Assembly (NCBI GenBank): GCA_900549975.1
Contig: URQK01000001.1
Coordinates: 32,045-96,044, forward strand
Direction of reading: 5' to 3'
DNA: 64,000 nucleotides
Source of the DNA: an uncultured Mollicutes bacterium
GTDB lineage: Bacteria; Bacillota_I; Bacilli_A; RFN20; CAG-826
The translations under genes were made by a program, and so were the position numbers. A model generated the notes under the pieces. That model had not been told where the DNA came from. It searched no databases and worked only from the letters and a program-made list of their open reading frames with translations. Below, one piece after another: positions 1-9,510 of the stretch (position 1 is its first letter; the number at the start of each line of letters is the position of its first letter).

Positions 1-160
1 TAATAATATAATGCCATTTATTGTAATATTAATAATTATTACAAGTTTGTTATCACCAATATTCTTAAAACTAATATATAATCACGATAAGAAAAAAGAA
101 GAAAAACTTCAACTAAAAGAAGCAGGATCTAATCCTGATTTAAACACTCAAAACAATTAA
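1..160 (+). CDS. C-terminal end of a membrane protein (partial)
   Basis: An open frame enters from the left edge (codons start at base 2) and stops at TAA 158-160, giving 52 visible residues. They comprise a very hydrophobic stretch ending in LLSPIFLKLIY, then a charged Lys/Glu-rich cytoplasmic tail ending DLNTQNN. One last transmembrane helix plus a short tail resembles the end of the membrane domain of monovalent cation:proton antiporters, but the fragment is too short to be sure. A terminator follows directly. Confidence 0.6.
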   Translation, partial: NNIMPFIVILIIITSLLSPIFLKLIYNHDKKKEEKLQLKEAGSNPDLNTQNN

Positions 161-161
161 A

Positions 162-187
162 AAAAATTGGCGCTTTAGCCAATTTTT
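162..187. terminator. Bidirectional Rho-independent terminator
   Basis: A perfect 10-bp stem (AAAAATTGGC with GCCAATTTTT) with a 6-base loop is flanked by A-run and T-run. It lies between the convergent membrane-protein gene and the DUF3737 gene and overlaps the last codons of the latter, so it can end transcription from both sides. Confidence 0.85.
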
Positions 188-1011
188 ATTTTGCATGTAT
201 CATTATAAATGCTATCTTCTTTAATGATTTCATCAACACTTTCTGCGCTTATAAATCCGCTTATAGGGTTTTTAATGCTATCAATATGTCCCACGATTGT
301 GGCATTAACTTCGCTATATTCAAAACTTAAATCACATTTAATCATTTTACAATTTTTAAGAGTCAGATTTTTACAATAACATAAAGGCTGTGTTCCTTCG
401 ATAGTGCAATCGATTAAAGTAAGATTTTCTGAATACCAACCTAAATATTCTCCTTTAATGTAACTATTTTTAACAGTGACATTCTTTGTATGCCAGAAAG
501 CATCTTTAGTATCTAATTTTGAATCTTCTACTATCATATTTTCCACATATTGATAAGAATACTTACCAGCAAAATCAATATTTTTAATACTTATATTTTT
601 GCTATCAAGGAAAGCATATTCGCCCACTAAACTACAGTCAGTAAGAGTCAAATTCTCACTTTTCCAGCCGAATTCTGTAGAATTAATTTTAGAATTAGTA
701 ATAGTTATGTCTTTGCATTCACGTACAGCTTTGACTCCATCAAGTACGCAATCTTTTATACTACCATTTACGCAATACCATAAACTTGCACGACAATCGA
801 TATGGAATAGGTTGTTTACTAATTCAAAGTTATGATTATGCCAAATTGGATATCTTAAACATAGTTCTGAATTTTGAATTTTAATATTACGGCATTCTTT
901 AAAAGCTGATTCACCATCTTCTTCGCCTTTAATTTTACAGTTATCAAAAATTGTATCAACAGAGTGATAAAATGCTCTTTCTTTGCCATCAGTTACGTCT
1001 TTAATAATCAT
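175..1011 (-). CDS. DUF3737 family right-handed beta-helix protein
   Basis: About 278 residues with no signal peptide. Nearly the whole protein is a ladder of imperfect ~20-residue repeats of the form 'N-hydrophobic-T-hydrophobic-x-(D/N)-C/S' (for example SENLTLTDCSL, KNVTVKNSYIKG, KNLTLKNCKM), typical of a parallel beta-helix. The arrangement and the motifs around WYC and WHN match the DUF3737 family, whose function is not known. I chose the ATG at 1011 rather than the in-frame ATG at 1020: GGAG ends immediately before 1020, leaving no spacer, but lies 9 bases before 1011. Transcribed alone, divergently from udk. Confidence 0.85.
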   Translation of the reverse strand: MIIKDVTDGKERAFYHSVDTIFDNCKIKGEEDGESAFKECRNIKIQNSELCLRYPIWHNHNFELVNNLFHIDCRASLWYCVNGSIKDCVLDGVKAVRECKDITITNSKINSTEFGWKSENLTLTDCSLVGEYAFLDSKNISIKNIDFAGKYSYQYVENMIVEDSKLDTKDAFWHTKNVTVKNSYIKGEYLGWYSENLTLIDCTIEGTQPLCYCKNLTLKNCKMIKCDLSFEYSEVNATIVGHIDSIKNPISGFISAESVDEIIKEDSIYNDTCKIKIG

Positions 1012-1030
1012 TAGTCTCATCTCCGTTCAT

Positions 1031-1059
1031 ATTATATTAGATGTAATAAATTTTTTAAA
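1031..1059 (-). promoter_or_regulatory. Promoter of the DUF3737 gene
   Basis: On the minus strand TATAAT (1036-1031) stands 17 bases from TTTAAA (1059-1054), about 20 bases before the chosen start. The -35 element is weak (4 of 6 matches). Confidence 0.5.
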
Positions 1060-1242
1060 GTGATTTGCATTCTGTTAATTGTATTAATTAAATTTTTTTA
1101 ATTATTTTTCTAGGTGTTTTGATTGCTTCAAATAATATAGAATAAATCAAATTTTAAAAAAATCATAAAATGGTTTACTTTACGCGAGCAACAATATAAA
1201 CTAACTTACGATAAATAATTTTATCGGAAAGTTGGAATCACT

Positions 1243-1872
1243 ATGGAAAGAAAAAGTATACTAATTGCCATTGGCGGAGGCTCGGGTTCAGGAAAGACAA
1301 CTTTATCTGATTATTTAGAAACAATATTCAAAGATGATTTAGTTCGTGTTTCTTATGACACCTATTGTAATGATCGTAGTCACTTATCCCCGGAAGAAAG
1401 AACTAAAAGCAATTATGATGTTCCCGAATCATATGATGCACCATTATTCAGTAAACATTTAAAAGAATTATTGGAAGGCAAAAGTATTCAAAAACCAATT
1501 TATGATTTTAAAACCCACTCACGAATCAAAGAAACCCAATTAGTGGAACCTAAGAAAATTATTATTGTTGAAGGTATTATGATTTATCAAGTGCCTGGTA
1601 TTCGTGATTTATTAGATTTATCTATTTATGTAGATACTGATGCCGATGTGCGCGTATTAAGAAGATTATCGCGTGATGTTAAAGAAAGAGGCCGCACTAT
1701 TGAATCAGTAATCGACCAATATTTAACCACAGTCAAGCCATGTCATTATAAATATATAGAACCAACAAAAGATGATTGTGATATTGTTTTTATTAATAAT
1801 GATAATAATGGTTTAGACGAAATTCAAATTGAAAAAGTTATGCGTAGAATTAATGAGCTTATAAATCGTTAA
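1243..1872 (+). CDS. udk: Uridine kinase family protein
   Basis: 209 residues, the normal length for bacterial uridine kinase, which phosphorylates uridine and cytidine in pyrimidine salvage. Visible features are the P-loop GGGSGSGKTT near residues 11-20, the substrate segment PIYDFKTHSR near residue 85, the Walker-B-like strand IIIVEGIM, the lid RRLSRDVKERGR near residue 145, and the family signature QYLTTVKPCHYKYIEPTK. Upstream are a weak TATAAA at 1195-1200 and a small hairpin (CGATAA/TTATCG, 1209-1226). The Shine-Dalgarno (GTTGGA) is weak. It is a single gene, converging on a short unknown gene whose end it overlaps. Confidence 0.88.
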   Translation: MERKSILIAIGGGSGSGKTTLSDYLETIFKDDLVRVSYDTYCNDRSHLSPEERTKSNYDVPESYDAPLFSKHLKELLEGKSIQKPIYDFKTHSRIKETQLVEPKKIIIVEGIMIYQVPGIRDLLDLSIYVDTDADVRVLRRLSRDVKERGRTIESVIDQYLTTVKPCHYKYIEPTKDDCDIVFINNDNNGLDEIQIEKVMRRINELINR

Positions 1873-2044
1873 GAAACTCGTAATATTCGGGCCAACGATA
1901 TTCTCTAATTGGATATACGCTCCCATCTTTAAAATATAAAACTAAAGCAGGTTTAATGTTATGAAATGAGTCAAGATACTCATATCGTATTAATAGGCCT
2001 GCTTTTATTTTCTTCTTTATAATTCCGTGGTAATTAAAGTACAT
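1859..2044 (-). CDS. Small protein of unknown function (61 aa)
   Basis: Not assigned to a named family. The sequence is well-balanced rather than random: a Lys-rich start, then KPALVLYFKDGSVYPIREY followed by RWPEYYEFLNDL, which looks like a compact beta-sheet with a helical tail. The gene overlaps the 3' end of udk by 14 bases on the opposite strand. A stop codon lies three codons upstream of the ATG, so the start cannot be moved far, and no Shine-Dalgarno is visible. The reading could still be fortuitous. Confidence 0.45.
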   Translation of the reverse strand: MYFNYHGIIKKKIKAGLLIRYEYLDSFHNIKPALVLYFKDGSVYPIREYRWPEYYEFLNDL

Positions 2045-2188
2045 ATAATTAGTTTATGAAAAAAATAAAAAAACATTAAAAAAAACACTTTTAAAAAATT
2101 GAGCTTTATTATAATAATTATTCTTCTATTTTTGGTGGGTTCATTTTAAGTTTATAACAATTTGTTGATAAAGTCTAGTAAAAAATTA

Positions 2189-2202
2189 TGAAAACGATTT
2201 TA
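2189..2202 (+). promoter_or_regulatory. cre-like (CcpA) site upstream of phnD
   Basis: TGAAAACGATTTTA matches the Bacillus catabolite-responsive element TGWAANCGNTNWCA at 13 of 14 positions (T for C at position 13). In AT-rich sequence such a match can arise by chance. Confidence 0.35.
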
Positions 2203-2313
2203 TATAAAAAAGACTATTTTTTTTAGTTTGTTCTATAGTATAATAGAAGTGAACCCACAACAAAATTTGATAAAAAAGTGGCTTGCAATCGATGTTTTTT
2301 TGTAAAAAACATT

Positions 2314-2341
2314 TTGTATAGTAGATAATATCGTGTATAAT
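2314..2341 (+). promoter_or_regulatory. Sigma-A type promoter of the phn operon
   Basis: TTGTAT (2314-2319), a 16-base spacer and a perfect TATAAT (2336-2341), about 80 bases before the phnD RBS. Confidence 0.65.
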
Positions 2342-2429
2342 AAATTAGAAGATGGAAGAGAAGACTATAGTATTAAATCTTCCTAATTCGAAATAGATAA
2401 GAACGCGCAAATGTCGCAGGAGGAAATTT

Positions 2430-3524
2430 ATGAAAAAATCTATTTTTACTATGTCTATGACTGCATTGGTATTATTATGCTTATCATCATGTAACAATGG
2501 TAACCTTAATCCTAGTGCTAGCAACAATGGTGCAAAGAAAACAATTAATATCCAATTCGTACCATCTAATGACCCAGGAAAGTTAGCTACATTAGCAAGC
2601 AAAATGGCTCCAATGCTTGAAAAAATTGAACCAGGATACAAATTCAATATTACAACTGGTACTGACTATGCTGCTACAACGCAAGGTTTATTATCAGATC
2701 AACTTGATATTGGTTTCTTAACAGCTTCTGGCTATGCTGAAGTTACATTGAAGCATCCAGGAAAAGTAGAAGTATTAATGACTTCTGTTCGTAAAGGCTA
2801 CCAAGTTCAAGAAGATTATAAAACTGAAGCAGATTAAATCAAAGCTATGAACCAAGAAATCAAAGGATATACTTATCATGGCGAACAATCTACTACAGAT
2901 GTTAACTGGTACTCTTCACAATTAGTAGTAAGAAATGAATATTATAAAGATGCTAATAAAGATGGCAAAATTGATATTCTTGATATGGCTGGTTTAACTA
3001 TTGGTAGAATGGGAACAACTTCTGGTGCTGGTTATTTAAGACCATTACACTACTTACATGAACACGGAATGTCAATGGTTGATGATATTACAGATGCAAA
3101 AACTCAAATTAAAGGTAAATATTTCAAATCTGGTTACACTGCAGCTTGTGAAGCTATGATGAATGGCGAAATTGCTGGATTCTGGGGCTACACCGATGTT
3201 AGATATTCTAACTTCTATTCAAAGACAGATAGTTCACACTATCAAGATAACAAATTATTTGAAGATTACAAAGTAGTAGCAATTACAGATGGTATTTATA
3301 ATGATACAATTTCTGCTCGTTCTAATCTTGACCAAGCAACTAAAGATGCTGTTAAACATGCATTCAAAGAATTAGTAAAAGATGGTGACATCAATACTGA
3401 AGGCACAGGTGCTTATTATCTTTACAATTTATATTCACACACAGGATATAGTGATGCTAAAGATAAAGATTTTGATGGCGAAAGAAGTTTCTACCAATTC
3501 TGTGTTGACAACAATTTAATTTAA
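2430..3524 (+). pseudogene. phnD: PhnD-type ABC substrate-binding lipoprotein interrupted by an in-frame UAA
   Basis: Two consecutive open frames lie in the same frame, separated only by TAA at 2835-2837 and then ATC AAA GCT. Together they make one PhnD/phosphate-phosphonate binding protein of about 364 codons. The first 135 residues carry a signal peptide with lipobox LSSC (Cys21), then NIQFVPSNDPGKLA and the first lobe. The second part continues the fold (GLTIGRMGTTSGAGYLRP, GYTAACEAMMNGEIAGFWGY) to a normal C-terminus. The downstream piece has no RBS before its first ATG (2847). It carries the odd EF-hand-like DANKDGKIDILD. Cause unknown: true nonsense mutation, readthrough or sequencing error. 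The RBS GCAGGAGG is strong and the transporter genes follow intact. Confidence 0.8.
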
Positions 3525-3547
3525 TTAAATAAAAGGAAAATAAAATT

Positions 3548-4333
3548 ATGATAGTCTTTGAAAATGTTACAAAGACGTATCCAAATGGATTTACGGCTTT
3601 GAAAAATGTAAATTTGACTATCAATGATGGAGATTTTGTTTGTATTATTGGCTTATCAGGCGCTGGAAAATCAACAATAATTAGAACTATCAATAAAATG
3701 CATCCAATATCTAGCGGTAGATTATTAGTAAATGGAAAAGACATTTCTTATGCAGAAGGCAAAGACCTCCGCGCAATCCGCAAAAATATTGGTATGATAT
3801 TCCAATCATTTAACTTAGTAAAACGTTCTAGTGTCTATAAAAATGTTCTCTCAGGTAGAGTGGGTTATCACTCTACCTTTGAGTGTATTTTTGGCCTATA
3901 TTCAAAGGAAGAAAAAATGCTTGCCTTACAATCACTTGATAAGCTAGGCATTCTTGACAAAGCGTTTGTCCGTGCTGATCAATTAAGCGGTGGGCAAATG
4001 CAAAGAGTTGCTCTTGCTAGAGCATTAACTCAACAACCATCATTGATATTAGCTGATGAACCAGTTGCGTCGCTTGACCCAATTACTACTTTATCAGTTA
4101 TGGATGACTTTAAAAGAATTAATCAAGAAGAAAAAATTACTATTGTAGCTAATATGCACCATGTTGATTTAGCGCTTAAATACGCAACACGCGTTATCGG
4201 CATTCGTGCTGGAGAGATTGTTTTTGATGGAAAACCAGAAGAAGTAACAGAAGAAGCTTTAATAAAAATTTATGGACGCTCATTAAACCAAAATGAAAAA
4301 TTAGGGGTGGTTGATAATGAAACCACAAAATAA
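3548..4333 (+). CDS. phnC: Phosphonate-type ABC transporter ATP-binding protein
   Basis: 261 residues of a PhnC-like ATPase that energises the two PhnE permeases. Walker A GLSGAGKST (about 34-42), Q-loop IFQSFNLV, signature LSGGQMQRVALARAL (about 146) and Walker B LILADEP are intact. PhnC-specific spacing is seen in the segment VLSGRVGYHSTFECIFGLYSKEE-like stretch between Q-loop and signature. It starts 23 bases after phnD behind AAAGGAAA and overlaps the next gene by 17 bases, so the genes are co-translated. Confidence 0.92.
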   Translation: MIVFENVTKTYPNGFTALKNVNLTINDGDFVCIIGLSGAGKSTIIRTINKMHPISSGRLLVNGKDISYAEGKDLRAIRKNIGMIFQSFNLVKRSSVYKNVLSGRVGYHSTFECIFGLYSKEEKMLALQSLDKLGILDKAFVRADQLSGGQMQRVALARALTQQPSLILADEPVASLDPITTLSVMDDFKRINQEEKITIVANMHHVDLALKYATRVIGIRAGEIVFDGKPEEVTEEALIKIYGRSLNQNEKLGVVDNETTK

Positions 4334-5192
4334 TGGCTTTTTCCATCGCTTAACTCATAAAACAATGGTAGTTAGTGTAGATGAAAATGGTAATCCAACT
4401 AAAGTAATTGAAAAAAAACGTTCACTTATTTTGGTATGGATTGGTTTATATGCACTTGTTTTTGGTTTATGTTTTATATTTTTACCAATGAACAATAAAG
4501 TGCGTTTTGATCAATTAGGTAATATTGTGTCACAATTATTTGTTCCTTCTAAGTGGTCTCTTAAAACAAGTGAAGCGTGGTGGAATTATTTGTGGACTGT
4601 AGCGGTTAGAAAAATTTGGCAAACAGTTGAAATGATATTTGTTGCTACAGTATTTGGAACACTTTTAGCAGTTCCTTTTTATCTACTTGCAGCTTCTAAT
4701 ATCACAAGAAGTAAGGCGGTTAATCAACTCATTCGTATTTTAGTTAATATTATACGTACTATACCTACTTTTGTATTAGCTATTATTGGAGCAATATTTT
4801 ATGGATATAGTGAAACTGCTGGTGTGTTTGCTATGACTTTATTTACCTTTGGTATTATTTTTAAATTAATGTATGAATATATCGAAACTGTGGATATGAA
4901 TCCATTTGAAGTGGCAATTTCAAATGGTGGAACAAGATTATCTGCGTATGCGTTATCTATTCATCCTCAAGTTAATCCAATGTTTATTTCAAATTTTATC
5001 TACACATTTGAAATCAACATTCGTGCTTCAGTTGTATTAGGATTCGTTGGTGCTGGCGGTATCGGTCAATTATTATCAGATGCAATGGAAGCAACACAAT
5101 ATGACAAAATTGGTGCAATTTTGATACCATTATTAGTTGTGGTATTTGTATTACAATTAGTTTCAACTTTTACAAGGAGGAAAGCAATTTAG
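4317..5192 (+). CDS. phnE: Phosphonate-type ABC transporter permease 1
   Basis: About 291 residues with five to six membrane helices and the permease EAA-type loop 'ETVDMNPFEVAISNGGTRL' typical of PhnE. The C-terminal motif VLGFVGAGGIGQLL is characteristic of this subfamily. The ATG at 4317 is preferred to an in-frame TTG at 4311, because GGGGTGG (4304-4310) leaves a 6-base spacer before the ATG and none before the TTG. The substrate (phosphonate, phosphate ester or another phosphorylated compound) cannot be read from sequence. Confidence 0.9.
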   Translation: MKPQNNGFFHRLTHKTMVVSVDENGNPTKVIEKKRSLILVWIGLYALVFGLCFIFLPMNNKVRFDQLGNIVSQLFVPSKWSLKTSEAWWNYLWTVAVRKIWQTVEMIFVATVFGTLLAVPFYLLAASNITRSKAVNQLIRILVNIIRTIPTFVLAIIGAIFYGYSETAGVFAMTLFTFGIIFKLMYEYIETVDMNPFEVAISNGGTRLSAYALSIHPQVNPMFISNFIYTFEINIRASVVLGFVGAGGIGQLLSDAMEATQYDKIGAILIPLLVVVFVLQLVSTFTRRKAI

Positions 5193-5193
5193 T

Positions 5194-6084
5194 ATGAAAA
5201 CATTAGAATCTTCAGCGTATGCAAAACTTCCTTGGTATAAAAAAATGTTTTATAAAGTGCAACATCACTTTACTTCAATTGACGAAGCATATAAGTCAAG
5301 GCCAAAAAAATGGATATACAATTTAGTATTTGTTATTTTACTTGTTGCTATCCTTTTATATTTTAGTTTAGATATAAATTTGTTTGATAATTTTAGACAT
5401 CCTAACTGGGCAAAATTAGGGAAAATATTTGAAGGATTTTTTCATCCTAATTTTAATTATATGTTTGGAATTGGTGGACAATTTACTTTCAAAACATCAG
5501 TTGTTTATCAAGTTATAGAAACATTCGCTATTGCCCTTGTTGGAACAACAATTGCCTCAATTTTATCTATTCCTTTTGGCTTTTTGGCAAGTCAAAAAAT
5601 AGCTGGAAAATTTTCAATCATTTCGGAGATTTTTCTTATTTTAATAAGAACTTTCCCGGAATTGCTTTTAGGATATATGTTTATTCAAGTATTTGGCTTT
5701 GGGCCTGTAACAGGTGTTGCAGTTTTATCAATCCATTCCGTAGGAATGATTGGAAAAATGTATTCAGAGCAATTAGATTTAATTTCTAATGATCCGCTTG
5801 AAGCACTTGATGCAGTAGGAGCAACTCCATTTACAAGAATCCAATATGGCGTAGTGCCACAAATTGCACCTAACTTTGCGAATGTTATTTTATACCGTTT
5901 TGATTTAAATATTCGTACAGCTTCTATTTTAGGATTAGTTGGTGCTGGTGGTGTTGGTTATCCTATTAGTGTTTATTCACAAAATGAACACTGGGGAGAA
6001 CTAGCCGCAGTTTTATATGGTGTTATATTATTAGTAATTATTGTTGATGTTGCTTCATCATTCTTAAGAAAGAAATTAGTGTAG
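5194..6084 (+). CDS. phnE: Phosphonate-type ABC transporter permease 2
   Basis: 296 residues, homologous to the preceding permease and presumably forming a heterodimeric pore with it. It has a cytoplasmic N-terminus, five to six transmembrane segments, the loop 'DLISNDPLEALDAVGATP' and the signature ILGLVGAGGVGYPI. It begins one base after the stop of permease 1, with its RBS (AAGGAGG) inside the end of that gene. Two adjacent phnE genes are common in Bacillota. Confidence 0.9.
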   Translation: MKTLESSAYAKLPWYKKMFYKVQHHFTSIDEAYKSRPKKWIYNLVFVILLVAILLYFSLDINLFDNFRHPNWAKLGKIFEGFFHPNFNYMFGIGGQFTFKTSVVYQVIETFAIALVGTTIASILSIPFGFLASQKIAGKFSIISEIFLILIRTFPELLLGYMFIQVFGFGPVTGVAVLSIHSVGMIGKMYSEQLDLISNDPLEALDAVGATPFTRIQYGVVPQIAPNFANVILYRFDLNIRTASILGLVGAGGVGYPISVYSQNEHWGELAAVLYGVILLVIIVDVASSFLRKKLV

Positions 6085-6086
6085 TT

Positions 6087-6557
6087 ATGCGTAAATTAAT
6101 TCTTTTAGCAGGACTTCCTGGAACAGGCAAATCATATTATGCTCAATCGATTCAAGACGAGAATTGCCATATTATTTCAAGTGATGAAACACGTTTTTCT
6201 ATTACTCATGATTATCGTATAATCCTTGAAGATATGAATGTTGTTTATGATAAAATGATTGATAAAACTAATGAATTATTAGCAACTAATGATAATATTA
6301 CTATTATTTTAGACTCAACATTCTTAGATGATAAAAGAAGGAACTATTTTTTGGATAAAATAAAAGGCGCTGACTACATTCAATTAGTAATGTTAAAAGC
6401 AAACATTGATACAATTCTGAGGCGAAATCATAAAAGGCAAGAAGAAAAATGGGTGCCAGAAGATGTTATATTATCAATGATGGAAAGATATAAAGACCCA
6501 AGTTCAGATAATATTTACCGCTACAATTTTATTAAGGTGGTTTATGTAAATGACTAG
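6087..6557 (+). CDS. P-loop kinase-like ATPase (AAA_33 / zeta-toxin-like fold)
   Basis: 156 residues. Walker A GLPGTGKS is at about 8-15, followed by IISSDETR, the kinase segment IILDSTFLDDKRRN, and an Arg-rich lid 'ILRRNHKRQEEKWVPEDVI'. These are the marks of small nucleoside/polynucleotide-kinase-like proteins (PF13671 type). The phosphoryl acceptor is unknown. It starts 2 bases after the phnE2 stop with no clear RBS, which suggests translational coupling, and overlaps the next gene by 8 bases. This places it in the transporter operon and suggests it acts on imported or derived material (inference). Confidence 0.75.
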   Translation: MRKLILLAGLPGTGKSYYAQSIQDENCHIISSDETRFSITHDYRIILEDMNVVYDKMIDKTNELLATNDNITIILDSTFLDDKRRNYFLDKIKGADYIQLVMLKANIDTILRRNHKRQEEKWVPEDVILSMMERYKDPSSDNIYRYNFIKVVYVND

Positions 6558-7236
6558 TTTAAAATTTTTAGGTAATGGCTCAGCATTTAATTATGATTTA
6601 GATAACACAGCAGCGTATTTTAAATATGATAATACATTTTATATATTTGATTGCGGAGAAAAAATTGCTAGTAAAATTATAAAATATATTGATTTTAGCA
6701 AAGAAAATGATGTGATTATTTCTATAACGCATATGCATGGGGATCATATTGGCTCACTTGAAGCATTGCTTGTTTATTTAACTATCATAAATCCGGTTCA
6801 TAGTGTAACTATTTTGTGTTCAAATAAAAACAAAATGATAGCATTTTTAAAATTAACAGATTATAACTATGAATTAGTGGATATTATGGAAGATACTATT
6901 TATAAAGATAAGAATGTTACTATTGAATCAGTCGAGGCGAAACACATATCGGATAGTCGCAGTTATTTTGTTTATTCTCCTTTAGAAAAATTCTTTTATT
7001 CTGGAGACACATGTCTATTAAATCAGAAAGCAAAACAAATGCTTTTTGCAGGTGAATTAGATAACCTGTACCATGAAGTTAGCGATAAAGATTCTAACTT
7101 TCATATTGGATTAGATACAATAAGCAAAGAAATACCACTTGAATATCGTAATAGAGTATTTCTAATGCATTTTGATAGTGATTTGTTAATAAAAAAATGC
7201 ATTGACGAAGGATTTAACATAGCAAGAGCAATTTAA
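6550..7236 (+). CDS. MBL-fold metallo-hydrolase
   Basis: 228 residues. The metallo-beta-lactamase zinc motif THMHGDHIGSL lies near residue 61, with further ligands AKHISDSRSYF, FYSGDTC and a C-terminal LMHFDSD (final His). The overall layout resembles RNase Z/phosphodiesterase-like members such as PhnP. No signal peptide, so cytoplasmic. It overlaps the kinase gene by 8 bases (RBS AAGGTGG) and ends the operon before a terminator. A phosphodiesterase role is plausible but unproven. Confidence 0.78.
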   Translation: MTSLKFLGNGSAFNYDLDNTAAYFKYDNTFYIFDCGEKIASKIIKYIDFSKENDVIISITHMHGDHIGSLEALLVYLTIINPVHSVTILCSNKNKMIAFLKLTDYNYELVDIMEDTIYKDKNVTIESVEAKHISDSRSYFVYSPLEKFFYSGDTCLLNQKAKQMLFAGELDNLYHEVSDKDSNFHIGLDTISKEIPLEYRNRVFLMHFDSDLLIKKCIDEGFNIARAI

Positions 7237-7269
7237 TTGTTATCTTGTTTTGAATACTATTTTGAGATT

Positions 7270-7294
7270 AGCACCTTAGTTGTGCTTTTTTCTT

Positions 7295-7295
<1 letters not shown>
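7270..7295 (+). terminator. Rho-independent terminator of the phn operon
   Basis: Stem AGCAC (7270-7274)/GTGCT (7282-7286), 7-base loop, then TTTTTCTTTT. Confidence 0.75.
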
Positions 7296-8472
<1,177 letters not shown>

Positions 8473-8473
<1 letters not shown>

Positions 8474-9510
8474 TGGATATTAGTTTATTTGATTTTGACT
8501 TGCCAGAAGAGTTAATTGCGCAATCACCAGCAAAAAAGCGCGATGAATCTCGTTTAATGGTTATTAATAAAGATACAAAAACTTATGAACATAAGCATTT
8601 TTATGATATTGTTGATTACTTACATGCTGGTGATGTTTTAGTTAGAAATAACACTAAGGTTATACCGGCTCGATTGTTAGGTGAAAAAGAAAAAACTCAT
8701 GCTCATGTTGAATTGTTGTTGTTAAAACAATTAGAAAACGACAACTGGGAATGCTTAGTGGGCAATGCTAAAACAGTTAAAGTTGGCACTATCGTGTCCT
8801 TTGGTAATGGCGAATTAAAAGCGGAATGCTTAGAAATTAAAGAAGAAGGCATTCGTATTATGCACATGATTTATGAAGGTGTTTTTTATGAAGTGCTTGA
8901 TAAATTGGGCAAAATGCCTTTGCCTCCATATATCCGTAAACAATGTGATGATAATTCGCGTTATCAAACTGTCTATGCTAAAGTAGAAGGAAGTGCTGCT
9001 GCTCCAACTGCAGGATTCCATTTTACAGAAGAATTATTTGAAAAATTAAAACAAAAAGGTGTTAGTGTTGTAGATGTTACTTTACATATTGGACTAGGCA
9101 CATTTAGACCGGTAAAAGTAAATGATGTTTTAGAACACCATATGCATTCGGAATATTATGTTATGAGCCAAGAAACTGCAGACGTATTAAACAAAGCAAA
9201 AAAAGAACATCGTCGAATTATTTCAATCGGTACAACCTCAACACGTGTTTTAGAATCTGTTATGCAAGAATATGGAACTTTTAAAGCATGCTCTGGAAAC
9301 ACCTCAATATTTATTTATCCAGGATATAAGTATTTAGCGATTGATGGATTAATCACTAATTTTCATTTACCTAAATCCACTTTAATTATGCTTGTATCCG
9401 CTCTTGCGGGACGTGAATTTATTTTAGAATGTTATAAAGAAGCTGTTAAAGAAAAATATCGTTTCTTCTCTTTTGGAGATGCAATGTTTATTTATGGAAA
9501 AGAAAATTAA
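8473..9510 (+). CDS. queA: S-adenosylmethionine:tRNA ribosyltransferase-isomerase
   Basis: 345 residues, full length. QueA transfers and isomerises the ribosyl group of SAM onto preQ1-tRNA to give epoxyqueuosine. The N-terminus [19 protein letters not shown], the central [23 protein letters not shown] [11 protein letters not shown] and the C-terminal [11 protein letters not shown] are all family hallmarks. It overlaps tgt by one base and queH by 17, behind GAGGGG. Confidence 0.96.

Larger units (their letters stand above)
2045..2429 (+). promoter_or_regulatory. Long regulatory/leader region before phnD
   Basis: 385 bases without a gene. It holds a 9-base inverted repeat with arms GTGGGTTCA (2135-2143) and TGAACCCAC (2250-2258), separated by 106 bases. 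It also holds a cre-like site (2189-2202), a TATAAT at 2239-2244, a good promoter at 2314-2341, and a leader hairpin in which AATTAG-AAGAT near 2343 pairs with ATCTT-C-CTAATT near 2377-2390. No recognised riboswitch. Confidence 0.45.

Noticed and set aside
599..835. Open frame on the + strand opposite the DUF3737 gene
   Set aside because: Lies wholly antisense to a well-supported repeat protein; no RBS and low-complexity translation.
2847..3524. The downstream half of phnD as an independent gene
   Set aside because: No RBS or promoter before its ATG, and it is in the same frame as the upstream half, with only a UAA between; treated as one interrupted gene.
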